A DNA stretch of 64,000 nucleotides, taken from positions 2,761,001 through 2,825,000 of the forward strand of contig NZ_LT827010.1 of assembly GCF_900119315.1 (NCBI RefSeq), in the 5' to 3' direction. The stretch comes from Actinoplanes sp. SE50/110 (GTDB lineage Bacteria > Actinomycetota > Actinomycetes > Mycobacteriales > Micromonosporaceae). A model generated the notes under the pieces. The model worked only from the letters and a program-made list of their open reading frames with translations, did not search any database and had not been told where the DNA came from. Within the stretch, counting starts at the first letter, position 1; each line of letters opens with the position of its first letter. This document shows, piece by piece, positions 15,826-24,096 of the stretch. Position numbers and translations under genes: made by a program.

Positions 15826-16175
15826 GGGAAAATTGCCGGCAGCCGGGGAGTTCGGCCGCTCGGGGGCGGTGGCGAGGCGGACAATCCCGGCAGGGGCTTC
15901 TGTCGCCGGATCCGGTGGCCGGTGTCGTGGCGGTGCTGGTGGTCGGGCTCGGAGCGGCCCCGGTGGGAGACCGGCGTCTCGGGGTCCGCGGGAGCGCGCC
16001 GCCCCGGTCGGGACCCGAGCCGGCGCGGTCGTGACCGGAAGATGATCAGGCGGTCACAAGGCGGTCGGCGGCCGAAGTGAGTCGGCGTTATTCGGGTGGA
16101 AACATTTGTTTGCCGGTCCCGAAATGAGGCCTTAGGACTCTTGCAGCGGAAACGACCGCACGGGATGGAGACCGG

Positions 16176-17276
16176 ATGACCGAGGGCGCACTGGCCGGGT
16201 TCACCGTGGCGGTCACCGCGGAACGGCGCCGCGGTGAGATGACCGCGCTGCTGGAGCGGCGGGGGGCTCGGGTGGTGAGCGCGCCGGCGATCACCATTGT
16301 GCCGCTGATCGACGACGACGCGCTGCGCGCGGCGACCGAGGCGTGCATCGGGCTGGAGCCGCATCTCGTGGTGGCGACCACCGGGTTCGGCTTCCGGGGC
16401 TGGCTGGAGGCGGCCGAGGGCTGGGGACTCGCCGAGACGCTGCGCGAGGCGCTGCGAGCCGCGAAGATCATCGCCCGGGGGCCGAAACCGTGCGGGGCGA
16501 TCCGGGCGGCCGGGCTCTCCGAGGACTGGGCGGCCAAGACCGAGGCGTCGGAGGAGGTGCTCGAACGGCTGCTGCACGACGGGGTGGCCGGGCGCAAGAT
16601 CGTGGTGCAGGAGCACGGTGAGCCGCAGACCGAGTTCGTGAACGCGCTGCGCGCCGCCGGGGCCGCCGTGGTCGAGGTGCCGGTGTACCGCTGGGCGCTG
16701 CCGGCCGACACCACCCCGGTCCGCCGGCTGGCCGAGCAGGTGGCCGCCGGGCAGATCGATGCGGTCACGTTCACCAGCGCGCCGGCGGTCAAGGCGTTCC
16801 TGCAGATCGCCGGGGAGACCGGCGTGGACGTGCCGGCCGCCTTCCGGGACGGCACGCTGGCCGCCTGCGTGGGTCCGGTGACCGCGGCGCCGCTGGTGGA
16901 GCGGGACGTGCCGGTGGTGATGCCGGAACGGTTCCGGCTCGGTGCGCTGATCAAGACGGTCACCGACGAGCTGCCCCGGCGGGCGGTGCGGCTGCGGGTC
17001 GCCGGGACGACGCTCGAGGTTCGCGGGCACGCGGTGCTGATCGACGGGGCGGTCCACGCGCTGGCCCCGGCCGCCATGGCGATCCTGGCGTCGCTGGCCC
17101 GCCGGCCGGGCGCGGTGGTCTCCAAGGAACAGCTCGCGGCGGCGCTGCCGCGGGGCAACGACGGGCACGCCGTGGACGTGGCGGTGGCCCGGCTGCGGGC
17201 CGCCCTCGGCTCCGGCAGGCACATCGAGACCGTGATCAAACGCGGCTACCGTCTCCGGGTCGACGAAGCAGCCTGA
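16176..17276 (+). CDS. nnaR: NnaR-type regulator: uroporphyrinogen-III synthase-like domain fused to winged helix
   Basis: A 366-residue protein. Residues about 1-260 resemble uroporphyrinogen-III synthase (HemD), e.g. GFTVAVTAERRRGEMTALLERRGA and VTFTSAPAVKAFL. Residues about 270-366 are an OmpR/PhoB-type winged helix, e.g. LAPAAMAILASLARRPGAVVSKEQL and VDVAVARLRAALGSGRHIETVIKRGYRL. The same fusion in Streptomyces (NnaR) works with GlnR on nitrate and nitrite assimilation genes, and M. tuberculosis has the equivalent Rv0260c near nirB. Here it is followed by the sirohydrochlorin chelatase and nirBD. It most likely regulates them, perhaps sensing a tetrapyrrole; catalytic HemD activity is doubtful. 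Confidence 0.9.
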   Translation: MTEGALAGFTVAVTAERRRGEMTALLERRGARVVSAPAITIVPLIDDDALRAATEACIGLEPHLVVATTGFGFRGWLEAAEGWGLAETLREALRAAKIIARGPKPCGAIRAAGLSEDWAAKTEASEEVLERLLHDGVAGRKIVVQEHGEPQTEFVNALRAAGAAVVEVPVYRWALPADTTPVRRLAEQVAAGQIDAVTFTSAPAVKAFLQIAGETGVDVPAAFRDGTLAACVGPVTAAPLVERDVPVVMPERFRLGALIKTVTDELPRRAVRLRVAGTTLEVRGHAVLIDGAVHALAPAAMAILASLARRPGAVVSKEQLAAALPRGNDGHAVDVAVARLRAALGSGRHIETVIKRGYRLRVDEAA

Positions 17277-17478
17277 GCGGAGCACCGGTCATACCGGTGA
17301 CGCCGCGCGGCCGGCACCCGATGATCATGCCGGGGCGGCCGCGGGGTCCGGCGACGCCGCCAGGGTCGCACCGAAGCGACCCGGCGCGCTGCCCACGCCG
17401 TACCGCCACCTCCGCGATCGCAGCCGTCGGCTGCCGCGACGTACCGGAAATGCCGCTGGAAAGCCCTTAGGAGGCACC

Positions 17479-18135
17479 GTGCCCACTCTGATCGCCGTCG
17501 CGCACGGCACCCGGTCCGCGAACGGCCGCCGCCAGCTGCAGGACCTCGCCGGCGCCGTGGCCCGCCGCCGCCCCGGCCTGGACGTCCGACTCTGCTACGT
17601 CGACGTGCAGGAGCCGAAGGTCGCCGACATCGTCCCGATCACCCCGAACGCCGTCGTCGTCCCGCTGCTGCTGTCGGCCGGCTACCACGTGCGGGTCGAC
17701 ATCGCCGAGGCGGTCGCCGGCACGAGCATCCCGGTCACCGCCCCGCTCGGCCCGGACCCGCTGCTGCTCGACGCCATGATGCGGCACCTGCCGCCGGCCG
17801 GCGCCGTGGTGCTGGCCGCGGCCGGATCCTCGGATCCCGCCTGGCGCGCGGACGTCGCCCAGGTCGCCACCCGGCTGCCGGGCCCAGCCCGGGTCGGCTA
17901 CGTCTCCGGCAGCGGCCCGCGCGTTCCCGACGTGGTCGCCGGCCTGCGTGCCGAGGGCGCCGAACGGATCGCGATCGCCGCTTACCTGCTCGCCGACGGC
18001 CTCTTCTACCGCTCGCTGAGCGGCGCCGGGGCCGACGCGGTGACCCCGCCACTGTGCCGGGACGCGGCCGTCGCCGACCTCGTTCTGGGTCGGTTCGACA
18101 GCGCGGTCCTCACAACAGCGGGCCGCCGCTTGTAG
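17479..18135 (+). CDS. Sirohydrochlorin chelatase, CbiX/SirB type
   Basis: A 218-residue protein of the CbiX/SirB chelatase family, which inserts Fe2+ (or Co2+) into sirohydrochlorin. Two repeated half-domains are visible: the N-terminal VAHGTRSANGRRQLQDLA carries the metal-site His10-type residue, with LLLSAGYHVRVDI, and the second half begins VVLAAAGSSDPAWRADV. Its likely job is the last step of sirohaem synthesis for the NirB subunit encoded 95 bp downstream, matching the Rv0259c-nirB order in mycobacteria. The GTG start follows AGGAGG with a four-base spacer. Cobalt use for cobalamin cannot be excluded. Confidence 0.85.
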   Translation: MPTLIAVAHGTRSANGRRQLQDLAGAVARRRPGLDVRLCYVDVQEPKVADIVPITPNAVVVPLLLSAGYHVRVDIAEAVAGTSIPVTAPLGPDPLLLDAMMRHLPPAGAVVLAAAGSSDPAWRADVAQVATRLPGPARVGYVSGSGPRVPDVVAGLRAEGAERIAIAAYLLADGLFYRSLSGAGADAVTPPLCRDAAVADLVLGRFDSAVLTTAGRRL

Positions 18136-18230
18136 GGATTTCCGAACAACAGTGTCACCGCAAGTGGTCTTCCCGGTTAACGCCGCACCGCGAGAGTTGC
18201 GGACACACCGGAGGAGAAGGGACCGACGCA

Positions 18231-20693
18231 GTGACTCAGAAGCTTGTCGTCATCGGCAACGGCATGGCGGGGGCCCGCACGGTCGAGGAGATCCTCGCCC
18301 GCGACGGGGACTTCTCCGTGACGATGTTCGGTGACGAGCCGTACGGCAACTACAACCGGATCATGCTGTCCAACCTGCTCGCCGGGGTGGAGACGGAGGA
18401 GGGCATCTTCCTCAACGACCTGGCGTGGTACCGGGACAACGGCATCACGCTGAACGCCGGCGTCAAGGTCGAGCGGATCGACGCGACCACCAAGACCGTC
18501 GTCGACAGCCGCGGCGTGGTCACCCCGTACGACAAATTGATCATTGCGACCGGCAGCTACTCGTGGACGCCGCCGATGAAGAACGTGCACAACCCGAAGC
18601 GCGGCTACCACCAGGGCGTGTTCGCGTTCCGGACCCTCGACGACACGCGCGGCATGATCCGCTACGCCCGGGACCACGAGCGGGCCGTGGTGATCGGCGG
18701 CGGCCTGCTCGGCCTGGAAGCCGCCCGCGGCCTGCAGAACCACGTCAGCCAGGTGACCCTGCTGCACGCCATGGGCCACCTGATGGAGCGCCAGCTCGAC
18801 CCGAAGGCCGGCCGGATGCTGCAGGCCAGTGTGGAGGGCAGGCTCGGCATCCAGGTGATCACCAACGCGATGACCACCGAGATCCTCGGCAAGGACCGGG
18901 TCACCGGGGTCAAGCTGGCCGACGGCACGGTCATCGAGTGCGACGTGGTGGTGATCGCGGCCGGGATCCGGCCGAACACCGAGATGGTGGCGGGCAGCGG
19001 CCTGCCGGTCGAACGCGGCATCGTGGTCGACGACCAGATGCGGGTGCGGGGCCAGGCCGACATCTACTCGGTGGGGGAGTGCGCCCAGCACCGCGGCAAC
19101 CTGTACGGGCTGGTCGCGCCGCTGTGGGAGCAGGCCAAGGTGCTCGCCGACCACATCACCGGCCGTGATGCCGGCGCGGCGTACGAGGGGTCGAAGCTCT
19201 ACACCAAGCTCAAGGTGGCCGGCATCGACGTGGCCTCGATGGGGCTGATCGCGCCGGAGTCCGAGGACGACGAGGTGATCGTCTACAACGAGCCGCGCAA
19301 GGGCGTTCACAAGCAGCTGATCATCCGGGACGACGTGCTCGTCGGCGCGACCCTCGTCGGGGACAACGGCAAGGCGCAGTCGCTGATCCAGGCTTTCGAG
19401 AGCGGAGTCCGGCTGCCGGAGGAGCGCGCCGAGCTGATCTTCGACATCGGCGGGCCGGCGGGGGAGGTCCCGCCCGCGGAGATGGCGGATGACGCTCAGG
19501 TCTGCAACTGCAACGGGGTCAGCAAGGGTGCGATCTGCGGGGTGGTCGCCGGGGGCTGCGCGACGGTCAGCGGGGTGATGGACAGGACCCGGGCCGGTAA
19601 GGGGTGTGGCACCTGCAAGCCGCTGGTCCAGCGGATCGTGGAGTGGGCCAACGGCGGTGCTGCCGAGGAGGATCCGGCGGCGTCCTGGTACGTGCCCGGG
19701 GTGCCGATGCCCAAGCCCGAACTCATGGCCGCCATCCGAGGATTCGGGCTGAAAAGCGTATCGTCCGTCTTCGCCACGCTGGTGCCCGGCGGTGCGGAGG
19801 ACGCCAAGAGCAAGATGGGTCTCGCCTCCCTGCTCAAGATGATGTGGGGCGCCGAGTACGTCGACGAGCGTGACGCCCGCTTCATCAACGACCGCGTCCA
19901 CGGCAACATCCAGAAGGACGGCACCTTCTCCGTCGTCCCGCAGATGAAGGGCGGCGTGACCACCCCGGCCGAGCTCAAGCGGATCGCCGAGGTCGCCGAG
20001 AAGTATCAGGTACCGATGGTCAAACTGACCGGCGGCCAGCGCATCGACCTGCTCGGCATCCCGAAGGAACAGCTCCCGGCCATCTGGGCCGACCTGGACA
20101 TGCCGTCCGGCTACGCGTACGCCAAGAGTTTCCGGACCGTGAAGACCTGCGTCGGCTCGGACTTCTGCCGGTTCGGCGTCGGTGACTCGACCGCGCTGGG
20201 CATCGCCATCGAGGAGCGGTTCCAGGGCCTCGAAGGCCCCGGCAAGATGAAACTCGCCGTCTCCGGCTGCCCGCGCAACTGCGCCGAGGCGTACGTCAAG
20301 GACCTGGGTGTGGTCGCCATCGACGGCGGCCGGTGGGAGATCTACGTCGGCGGCGCGGCCGGCGCCCACATCCGCAAGGGCGACCTGCTCACCACGGTCG
20401 ACTCGGCCGCGGAGGTGATCCGGCTGACCGGCCGGTTCCTGCAGTACTACCGGGAGAACGCCAACTGGCTGGAGCGGACGTACGCGTTCGTCCCGCGGGT
20501 CGGCATCGACCGGATCCGCGAGATCGTCGTCGACGACGCGGACGGCATCGCCGCTGCCCTGGACGCCGCCGTCGAGGAAGCCGTTCAGTCCTACAAGGAC
20601 CCCTGGAAGGAGCGGGCCGAGCCGGCCACGCCCGGCCAGTTCCGTACCTCCCTGCCCCTGATCGTCCTCCCCCAGGTTCCGGTGCGCGCATGA
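18231..20693 (+). CDS. nirB: NAD(P)H-dependent assimilatory nitrite reductase, large subunit NirB
   Basis: An 820-residue enzyme reducing nitrite to ammonium. Order of domains: FAD/NAD(P) pyridine-nucleotide oxidoreductase (residues about 1-400; VIGNGMAGARTVEE, VVIGGGLLGLEAARGL, DIYSVGECAQ); BFD-like [2Fe-2S] domain with CNCNGVSKG and GKGCGTCKPLV (about 424-465); then the sirohaem/[4Fe-4S] domain with CVGSDFCRFG (about 640) and SGCPRNCAEA (about 680). GTG at 18231 gives the correct N-terminus MTQKLVVIG, with GGAGGAG about 13 bases upstream. Its stop overlaps nirD (ATGA). Regulation by NnaR and GlnR is expected by analogy, though I could not identify a clear GlnR box. Confidence 0.96.
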   Translation: MTQKLVVIGNGMAGARTVEEILARDGDFSVTMFGDEPYGNYNRIMLSNLLAGVETEEGIFLNDLAWYRDNGITLNAGVKVERIDATTKTVVDSRGVVTPYDKLIIATGSYSWTPPMKNVHNPKRGYHQGVFAFRTLDDTRGMIRYARDHERAVVIGGGLLGLEAARGLQNHVSQVTLLHAMGHLMERQLDPKAGRMLQASVEGRLGIQVITNAMTTEILGKDRVTGVKLADGTVIECDVVVIAAGIRPNTEMVAGSGLPVERGIVVDDQMRVRGQADIYSVGECAQHRGNLYGLVAPLWEQAKVLADHITGRDAGAAYEGSKLYTKLKVAGIDVASMGLIAPESEDDEVIVYNEPRKGVHKQLIIRDDVLVGATLVGDNGKAQSLIQAFESGVRLPEERAELIFDIGGPAGEVPPAEMADDAQVCNCNGVSKGAICGVVAGGCATVSGVMDRTRAGKGCGTCKPLVQRIVEWANGGAAEEDPAASWYVPGVPMPKPELMAAIRGFGLKSVSSVFATLVPGGAEDAKSKMGLASLLKMMWGAEYVDERDARFINDRVHGNIQKDGTFSVVPQMKGGVTTPAELKRIAEVAEKYQVPMVKLTGGQRIDLLGIPKEQLPAIWADLDMPSGYAYAKSFRTVKTCVGSDFCRFGVGDSTALGIAIEERFQGLEGPGKMKLAVSGCPRNCAEAYVKDLGVVAIDGGRWEIYVGGAAGAHIRKGDLLTTVDSAAEVIRLTGRFLQYYRENANWLERTYAFVPRVGIDRIREIVVDDADGIAAALDAAVEEAVQSYKDPWKERAEPATPGQFRTSLPLIVLPQVPVRA

Positions 20694-20995
20694 AGACACT
20701 GACCACTCTCGGCCCCGTCTCCGACATCCCCCTCGGCGAAGGACGCACCTACGCCGTCGGGGACGACATGATCGCGATCTTCCGCCTGCGGGACGGCTCG
20801 CTGCGCGCGGTCTCGGCGGTCTGCCCGCACAAGGGCGGCCCGCTGGCGGACGGGCAGATCGACAACGCGGTCGTCGTCTGCCCCCTGCACCTGTTCACCT
20901 GGGACCTAGCCACCGGGTGCTCCCCGTCCGGCCAGCCCCCGATCGACGTCTACCCGGTGCGGGTCGACGACGGCCAGATCGTTCTGGGAGAGTGA
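20690..20995 (+). CDS. nirD: Nitrite reductase small subunit NirD (Rieske type)
   Basis: A 101-residue Rieske-fold protein with both cluster motifs intact, CPHKGGPL (Cys-x-His) and CPLHLFTW (Cys-x-x-His), so it should bind a [2Fe-2S] cluster. By contrast, as I recall, the E. coli NirD subunit lacks the ligands. It starts at ATG 20690, overlapping the nirB stop by four bases, and is followed after one base by the transporter gene. It partners NirB in the cytoplasmic reductase. Confidence 0.93.
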   Translation: MKTLTTLGPVSDIPLGEGRTYAVGDDMIAIFRLRDGSLRAVSAVCPHKGGPLADGQIDNAVVVCPLHLFTWDLATGCSPSGQPPIDVYPVRVDDGQIVLGE

Positions 20996-20996
20996 C

Positions 20997-22322
20997 ATGA
21001 CCCTGGTAGCCGAACGTCCCACCCTGCGGGCCAAGTGGATCGACCGGTGGGATCCGGAGGACCCCACCTTCTGGTCGAACGGCGGGTCGCGGATCGCCAA
21101 GCGCAACCTGATCTTCTCGATCTTCTCCGAGCACATCGGCTTCTCGGTCTGGTCGCTGTGGTCGGTCATGGTGCTCTTCCTCGGCCCGAAATACGGCTTC
21201 GACCCGGCGCAGAAGTTCCTGCTCACCGCCGTCCCGACGCTGGTCGGGGCGGGGCTGCGGATCCCGTACACGTTCGCGGTGGCCCGCTTCGGCGGCCGCA
21301 ACTGGACGGTGATCAGCGCGTCCCTGCTGCTCATCCCGTCGATCCTGGCGGCGTTCCTGATCAGGCCGGGGATCTCGTTCACCACGCTGGTGCTGCTGGC
21401 CGCCACGGCCGGGGTGGGCGGCGGCAACTTCGCCTCGTCGATGGCGAACATCAACGCGTTCTTCCCGAACCGCTACAAGGGCTGGGCGCTGGGCATCAAC
21501 GCCGGCGGCGGCAACATCGGCGTCGCCGCGGTGCAACTGGTCGGCCTGGCCGTGCTCGCCACCGCCGGCGCCGGCCACCCCGGGATCGTGGCCGGCATCT
21601 ACATCCCGCTGATCGTGCTGGCCACCCTCGGCTCGGCACTCTGGATGGACAACCTGTCGCAGGCCCGCAACGACAAGCGGGGGATGCGCGACGCGATCCG
21701 GGACGGGCACACCTGGGTGATGTCGCTGCTCTACATCGGCACCTTCGGCTCGTTCATCGGATTCGGGTTCGCCTTCGGCCAGGTGCTGCAGGTGCAGTTC
21801 GCCGGCCAGTTCAACACCCCGATCAAGGCGGCGTACCTGACCTTCCTGGGCCCGCTGCTCGGCTCGCTGATCCGGCCGCTCGGCGGGGCGCTCGCCGACC
21901 GGCTCGGCGGGGCCAGGGTGACCTTCGTGAACTTCATCGCGATGGGGCTGGGCGCCAGCGTCGTCCTGGTGGCCGCACAGCAGCGGTCGCTGCCGCTGTA
22001 CATCGCCGGCTTCATCACGCTGTTCATCCTCAGCGGACTGGGCAACGGATCGACGTACAAGATGATCCCGGCGATCTTCAAGGCGAAGTACCCGGACGAC
22101 GCCCCGCAGGCCCTGCGGCTGTCCGGTGCGGTGATCGGCATCGCCGGGGCGATCGGGGCGGTCGGCGGGGTGCTGGTGAACCTGGCCTTCCGGCAGTCGT
22201 TCCTGATCTACAAGGATGCGGACGCGGCGTACCTGGCGTTCATCGGCTTCTACGCGCTGTGCGTGGTGGTCACCTGGGTGGTCTACCTGCGGCCCGGGGC
22301 CCGGAGGGCGATCGCGGTCTGA
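20997..22322 (+). CDS. NarK-type nitrate/nitrite MFS transporter
   Basis: A 441-residue membrane protein with about twelve helices. The nitrate/nitrite porter signature is clear: AATAGVGGGNFASSMANINAFFP in the first half and a second Gly-rich helix in TLFILSGLGNGSTYKMIPAIF. The N-terminal cytoplasmic stretch ends SRIAKRNLIFSIFSEHIGFSVW. It imports nitrate and/or nitrite for the NirBD reductase encoded immediately upstream. ATG at 20997 lies two bases after the nirD stop. A strong hairpin follows the stop codon and closes the operon. Confidence 0.92.
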   Translation: MTLVAERPTLRAKWIDRWDPEDPTFWSNGGSRIAKRNLIFSIFSEHIGFSVWSLWSVMVLFLGPKYGFDPAQKFLLTAVPTLVGAGLRIPYTFAVARFGGRNWTVISASLLLIPSILAAFLIRPGISFTTLVLLAATAGVGGGNFASSMANINAFFPNRYKGWALGINAGGGNIGVAAVQLVGLAVLATAGAGHPGIVAGIYIPLIVLATLGSALWMDNLSQARNDKRGMRDAIRDGHTWVMSLLYIGTFGSFIGFGFAFGQVLQVQFAGQFNTPIKAAYLTFLGPLLGSLIRPLGGALADRLGGARVTFVNFIAMGLGASVVLVAAQQRSLPLYIAGFITLFILSGLGNGSTYKMIPAIFKAKYPDDAPQALRLSGAVIGIAGAIGAVGGVLVNLAFRQSFLIYKDADAAYLAFIGFYALCVVVTWVVYLRPGARRAIAV

Positions 22323-22330
22323 TCGGTCAG

Positions 22331-22368
22331 CCGACGGCCCGGTGCGTGACGACGCGCCGGGCCGTCGG
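22331..22368 (+). terminator. Hairpin closing the nir operon
   Basis: CCGACGGCCCGG (22331-22342) pairs exactly with CCGGGCCGTCGG (22357-22368), leaving a 14-base loop that itself can pair weakly. It begins eight bases after the transporter stop. A short TTTC tract follows rather than a long T-run. Confidence 0.75.
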
Positions 22369-22563
22369 CATTTCGCACTTTCTGTCCGCTGTGCAGCCGC
22401 CACTCCGTCAATGCCGTAATGAGCTGCGAAAATGCATTGCTATTCAAGATCGAATGGCGCACCGGGGTCACCTGATCGTGGGACGTGTCGCTTTCGGCGC
22501 TATGCCAGATGCCTCATATGATCAGTTTGTCCGAAATTACCTTTTGCAACGAAAGGTGATCCC

Positions 22564-23151
22564 ATGAACAGGATCATTCGCGGTGTCGCGATGTCCGGTC
22601 TGGCGGTCGCCGCGGGCCTGGCCGTCGCCGCCGGGCCCGCCGCCGCATCGACCGGCACGTCGTCGGCGCCCGCCGCCCCGCAGAAGCCCGCAGCTCCGCA
22701 GGCGCCCGCTGCCCCGCAGAAGCCCGCTGCCCCGCAGGCCCCCGCCGCCCCGCAGGCCAAGGCGCACCTGCAGGACCGGATCGTCGGTTTCTACCGCAGC
22801 CCGATGGCCTGCCACGCGGTCGGCCGCCGCGGCGAATTCCGTCACCAGTGGGCCAGCCACGACTGCATCCCGGTGCGGCACGGGTTCCGGCGGGGCAGCT
22901 GGGCGCTCAAGGCGTACTACGGGTGGGCCGGGCCCGGCGACTTCCACCACGGTCCGGACTTCCACCACGGTCCGGACTTCCACCACGGTCCGGACTTCCA
23001 CGACGGCCCGGGGTTCCACGACGGCCCGGGGTTCCACGACGGCCCGGGGTTCCACGACGGCCCGGGGTTCCACGACGGCCCCGGATTCCATGACGGCCCG
23101 GATTTCCATGACGGACCGCACGGGGGCCCCGGCCCCTGGAAGAAGAACTGA
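22564..23151 (+). CDS. Secreted His/Asp-rich hexapeptide-repeat protein
   Basis: A 195-residue exported protein. Residues 1-29 are a Sec signal peptide (MNRIIRGVAMSGLAVAAGLAVAAGPAAAS). Residues about 36-66 are PAAPQK/PAAPQA spacers. A 60-residue middle part contains two cysteines (MACHAVGRR, SHDCIPVRHG). Residues 126-185 are ten copies of the hexapeptide (D/G)FH(H/D)GP, with HHGP in the first three copies and HDGP in the rest. The tail is HGGPGPWKKN. I recognise no family. The His/Asp repeat suggests metal binding or a pH-responsive surface layer, but this is inference. It is preceded by AAAGGTG before the ATG and stands alone. Confidence 0.75.
   Translation: MNRIIRGVAMSGLAVAAGLAVAAGPAAASTGTSSAPAAPQKPAAPQAPAAPQKPAAPQAPAAPQAKAHLQDRIVGFYRSPMACHAVGRRGEFRHQWASHDCIPVRHGFRRGSWALKAYYGWAGPGDFHHGPDFHHGPDFHHGPDFHDGPGFHDGPGFHDGPGFHDGPGFHDGPGFHDGPDFHDGPHGGPGPWKKN
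22939..23118 (+). repeat. Ten 18-bp tandem repeats coding (D/G)FH(H/D)GP
   Basis: Ten in-frame 18-bp units encode the hexapeptide repeat of the secreted protein. The five central units are almost identical at DNA level (GGGTTCCACGACGGCCCG), which indicates recent expansion. Confidence 0.9.
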
Positions 23152-23521
23152 ACACGGATTTCTCTCGGCCGCGGGCCGCATCCTTCCGGGGATGCGGCCC
23201 GCGGCCGTTCCGGCGACGCGATCATTTTCCCCGCTTGCGGCGATCCGGCGCGGCGCGGTCCGCCGCCGATTTCTCACTGGCGATTTCCCGGTACGCGGTC
23301 AGCAGCCCCGTGGCTTATCCGCCCGAGGTTTTCGTTCCACCTAATTCGGGAATATCCGTCTTTTTCCGTTTAATTCTGGCCGAATGGTCGACCGGCATGC
23401 CGTCCATTCAGCGGAGGTCCGGCCGCATTCTCACGCCATGCGGGGACCGACCGGCAATTCCGCACACCGATCGGGGGCCGTCCGGCATCCGCGCCCTGTC
23501 CCGCGTCATCCGGCAGTTCGG
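23152..23521. other. Gene-free, relatively AT-rich stretch
   Basis: No convincing coding frame. A patch around 23325-23390 (containing ATTCGGGAATATCC and TTTTTCCGTTTAATTC) is much more AT-rich than the rest of the window. It may hold a promoter, but no gene clearly starts from it. Confidence 0.4.
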
Positions 23522-23740
23522 TCACGCCGGTCGCGGATCATCCGGTTGATCGAAGAGCGAGTCGGTGACCCCCAGGATCCCCCGCACCTCGTTGATCATG
23601 TGATATGCCGCGATCCGCCCGTCCAGCAGCCCGATCCGGTAGTCCGCTCCCACCTCCGGATCCTCGGCGATCTGCGGGTCCCGGTGCCCGGCAGCCCCGT
23701 CCACCCGACCGGCGTTGTAGGCCACCAGTGCGTCGTCCAT
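23522..23740 (-). CDS. Small hypothetical protein
   Basis: A 72-residue soluble acidic protein, MDDALVAYNAGRVDGAAG at its start and LLDGRIAAYHMINEVRGIL in the middle; two Asp/Gly-rich helical halves end in an Asp-Pro tail. The start at 23740 is supported by AGGGAT just upstream in a purine-rich leader. It has no recognisable family, signal or membrane segment. It is divergent from the FtsX-type ABC genes with about 356 bp between, which contain a CACCAT/ATGGTG inverted repeat (23982-23998). Confidence 0.55.
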   Translation of the reverse strand: MDDALVAYNAGRVDGAAGHRDPQIAEDPEVGADYRIGLLDGRIAAYHMINEVRGILGVTDSLFDQPDDPRPA

Positions 23741-24096
23741 CGATCCCTCTCCCTGCCCGGCATGCATCAGGCGCCACTCTGGCACGCCTCACCCCGCCGG
23801 CCCCACCCTCCTTCGGCCCCCTGCCCTCCCACGCTCGGTCAACGCCACTGACCGACCCGCCACGCGCAACCGGCAACCAAGCTGAAACCGTCCCGCACCC
23901 GAGCGACCTCGCTCACCCGCCGCCGTTCCCGGACGTGCGCCTCGGGATGACCCTGACCCGGGTGGTGCCCGACGCGATGAACACCATGGTCAATGGTGGG
24001 GAACGGCGGGGCGGCCGGAATCCCGCCGACGGGCCAGGGGCTCCCGGTGTTGATCCCATCTGGCAAGATGCGCCGCATGCTCGAACCGGGGCGCCG

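Noticed and set aside
15618..16034. Possible GFSGG-repeat protein upstream of nnaR
   Set aside because: Only the repeat block looks ordered; there is no ribosome site, signal or conserved remainder, and equally good frames exist on both strands, so I treat it as a noncoding repeat.
18136..18230. Clear GlnR box upstream of nirB
   Set aside because: Segments such as GTGTCACCGCAAGTGG only loosely resemble the GlnR pattern; not strong enough to annotate without a matrix scan.
18177..20699. 840-codon open frame on the minus strand across nirB
   Set aside because: It is the antisense of a strongly supported nirB gene. Its translation is low-complexity His/Asp/Val-rich text without any domain, an expected by-product of very GC-rich codon use.
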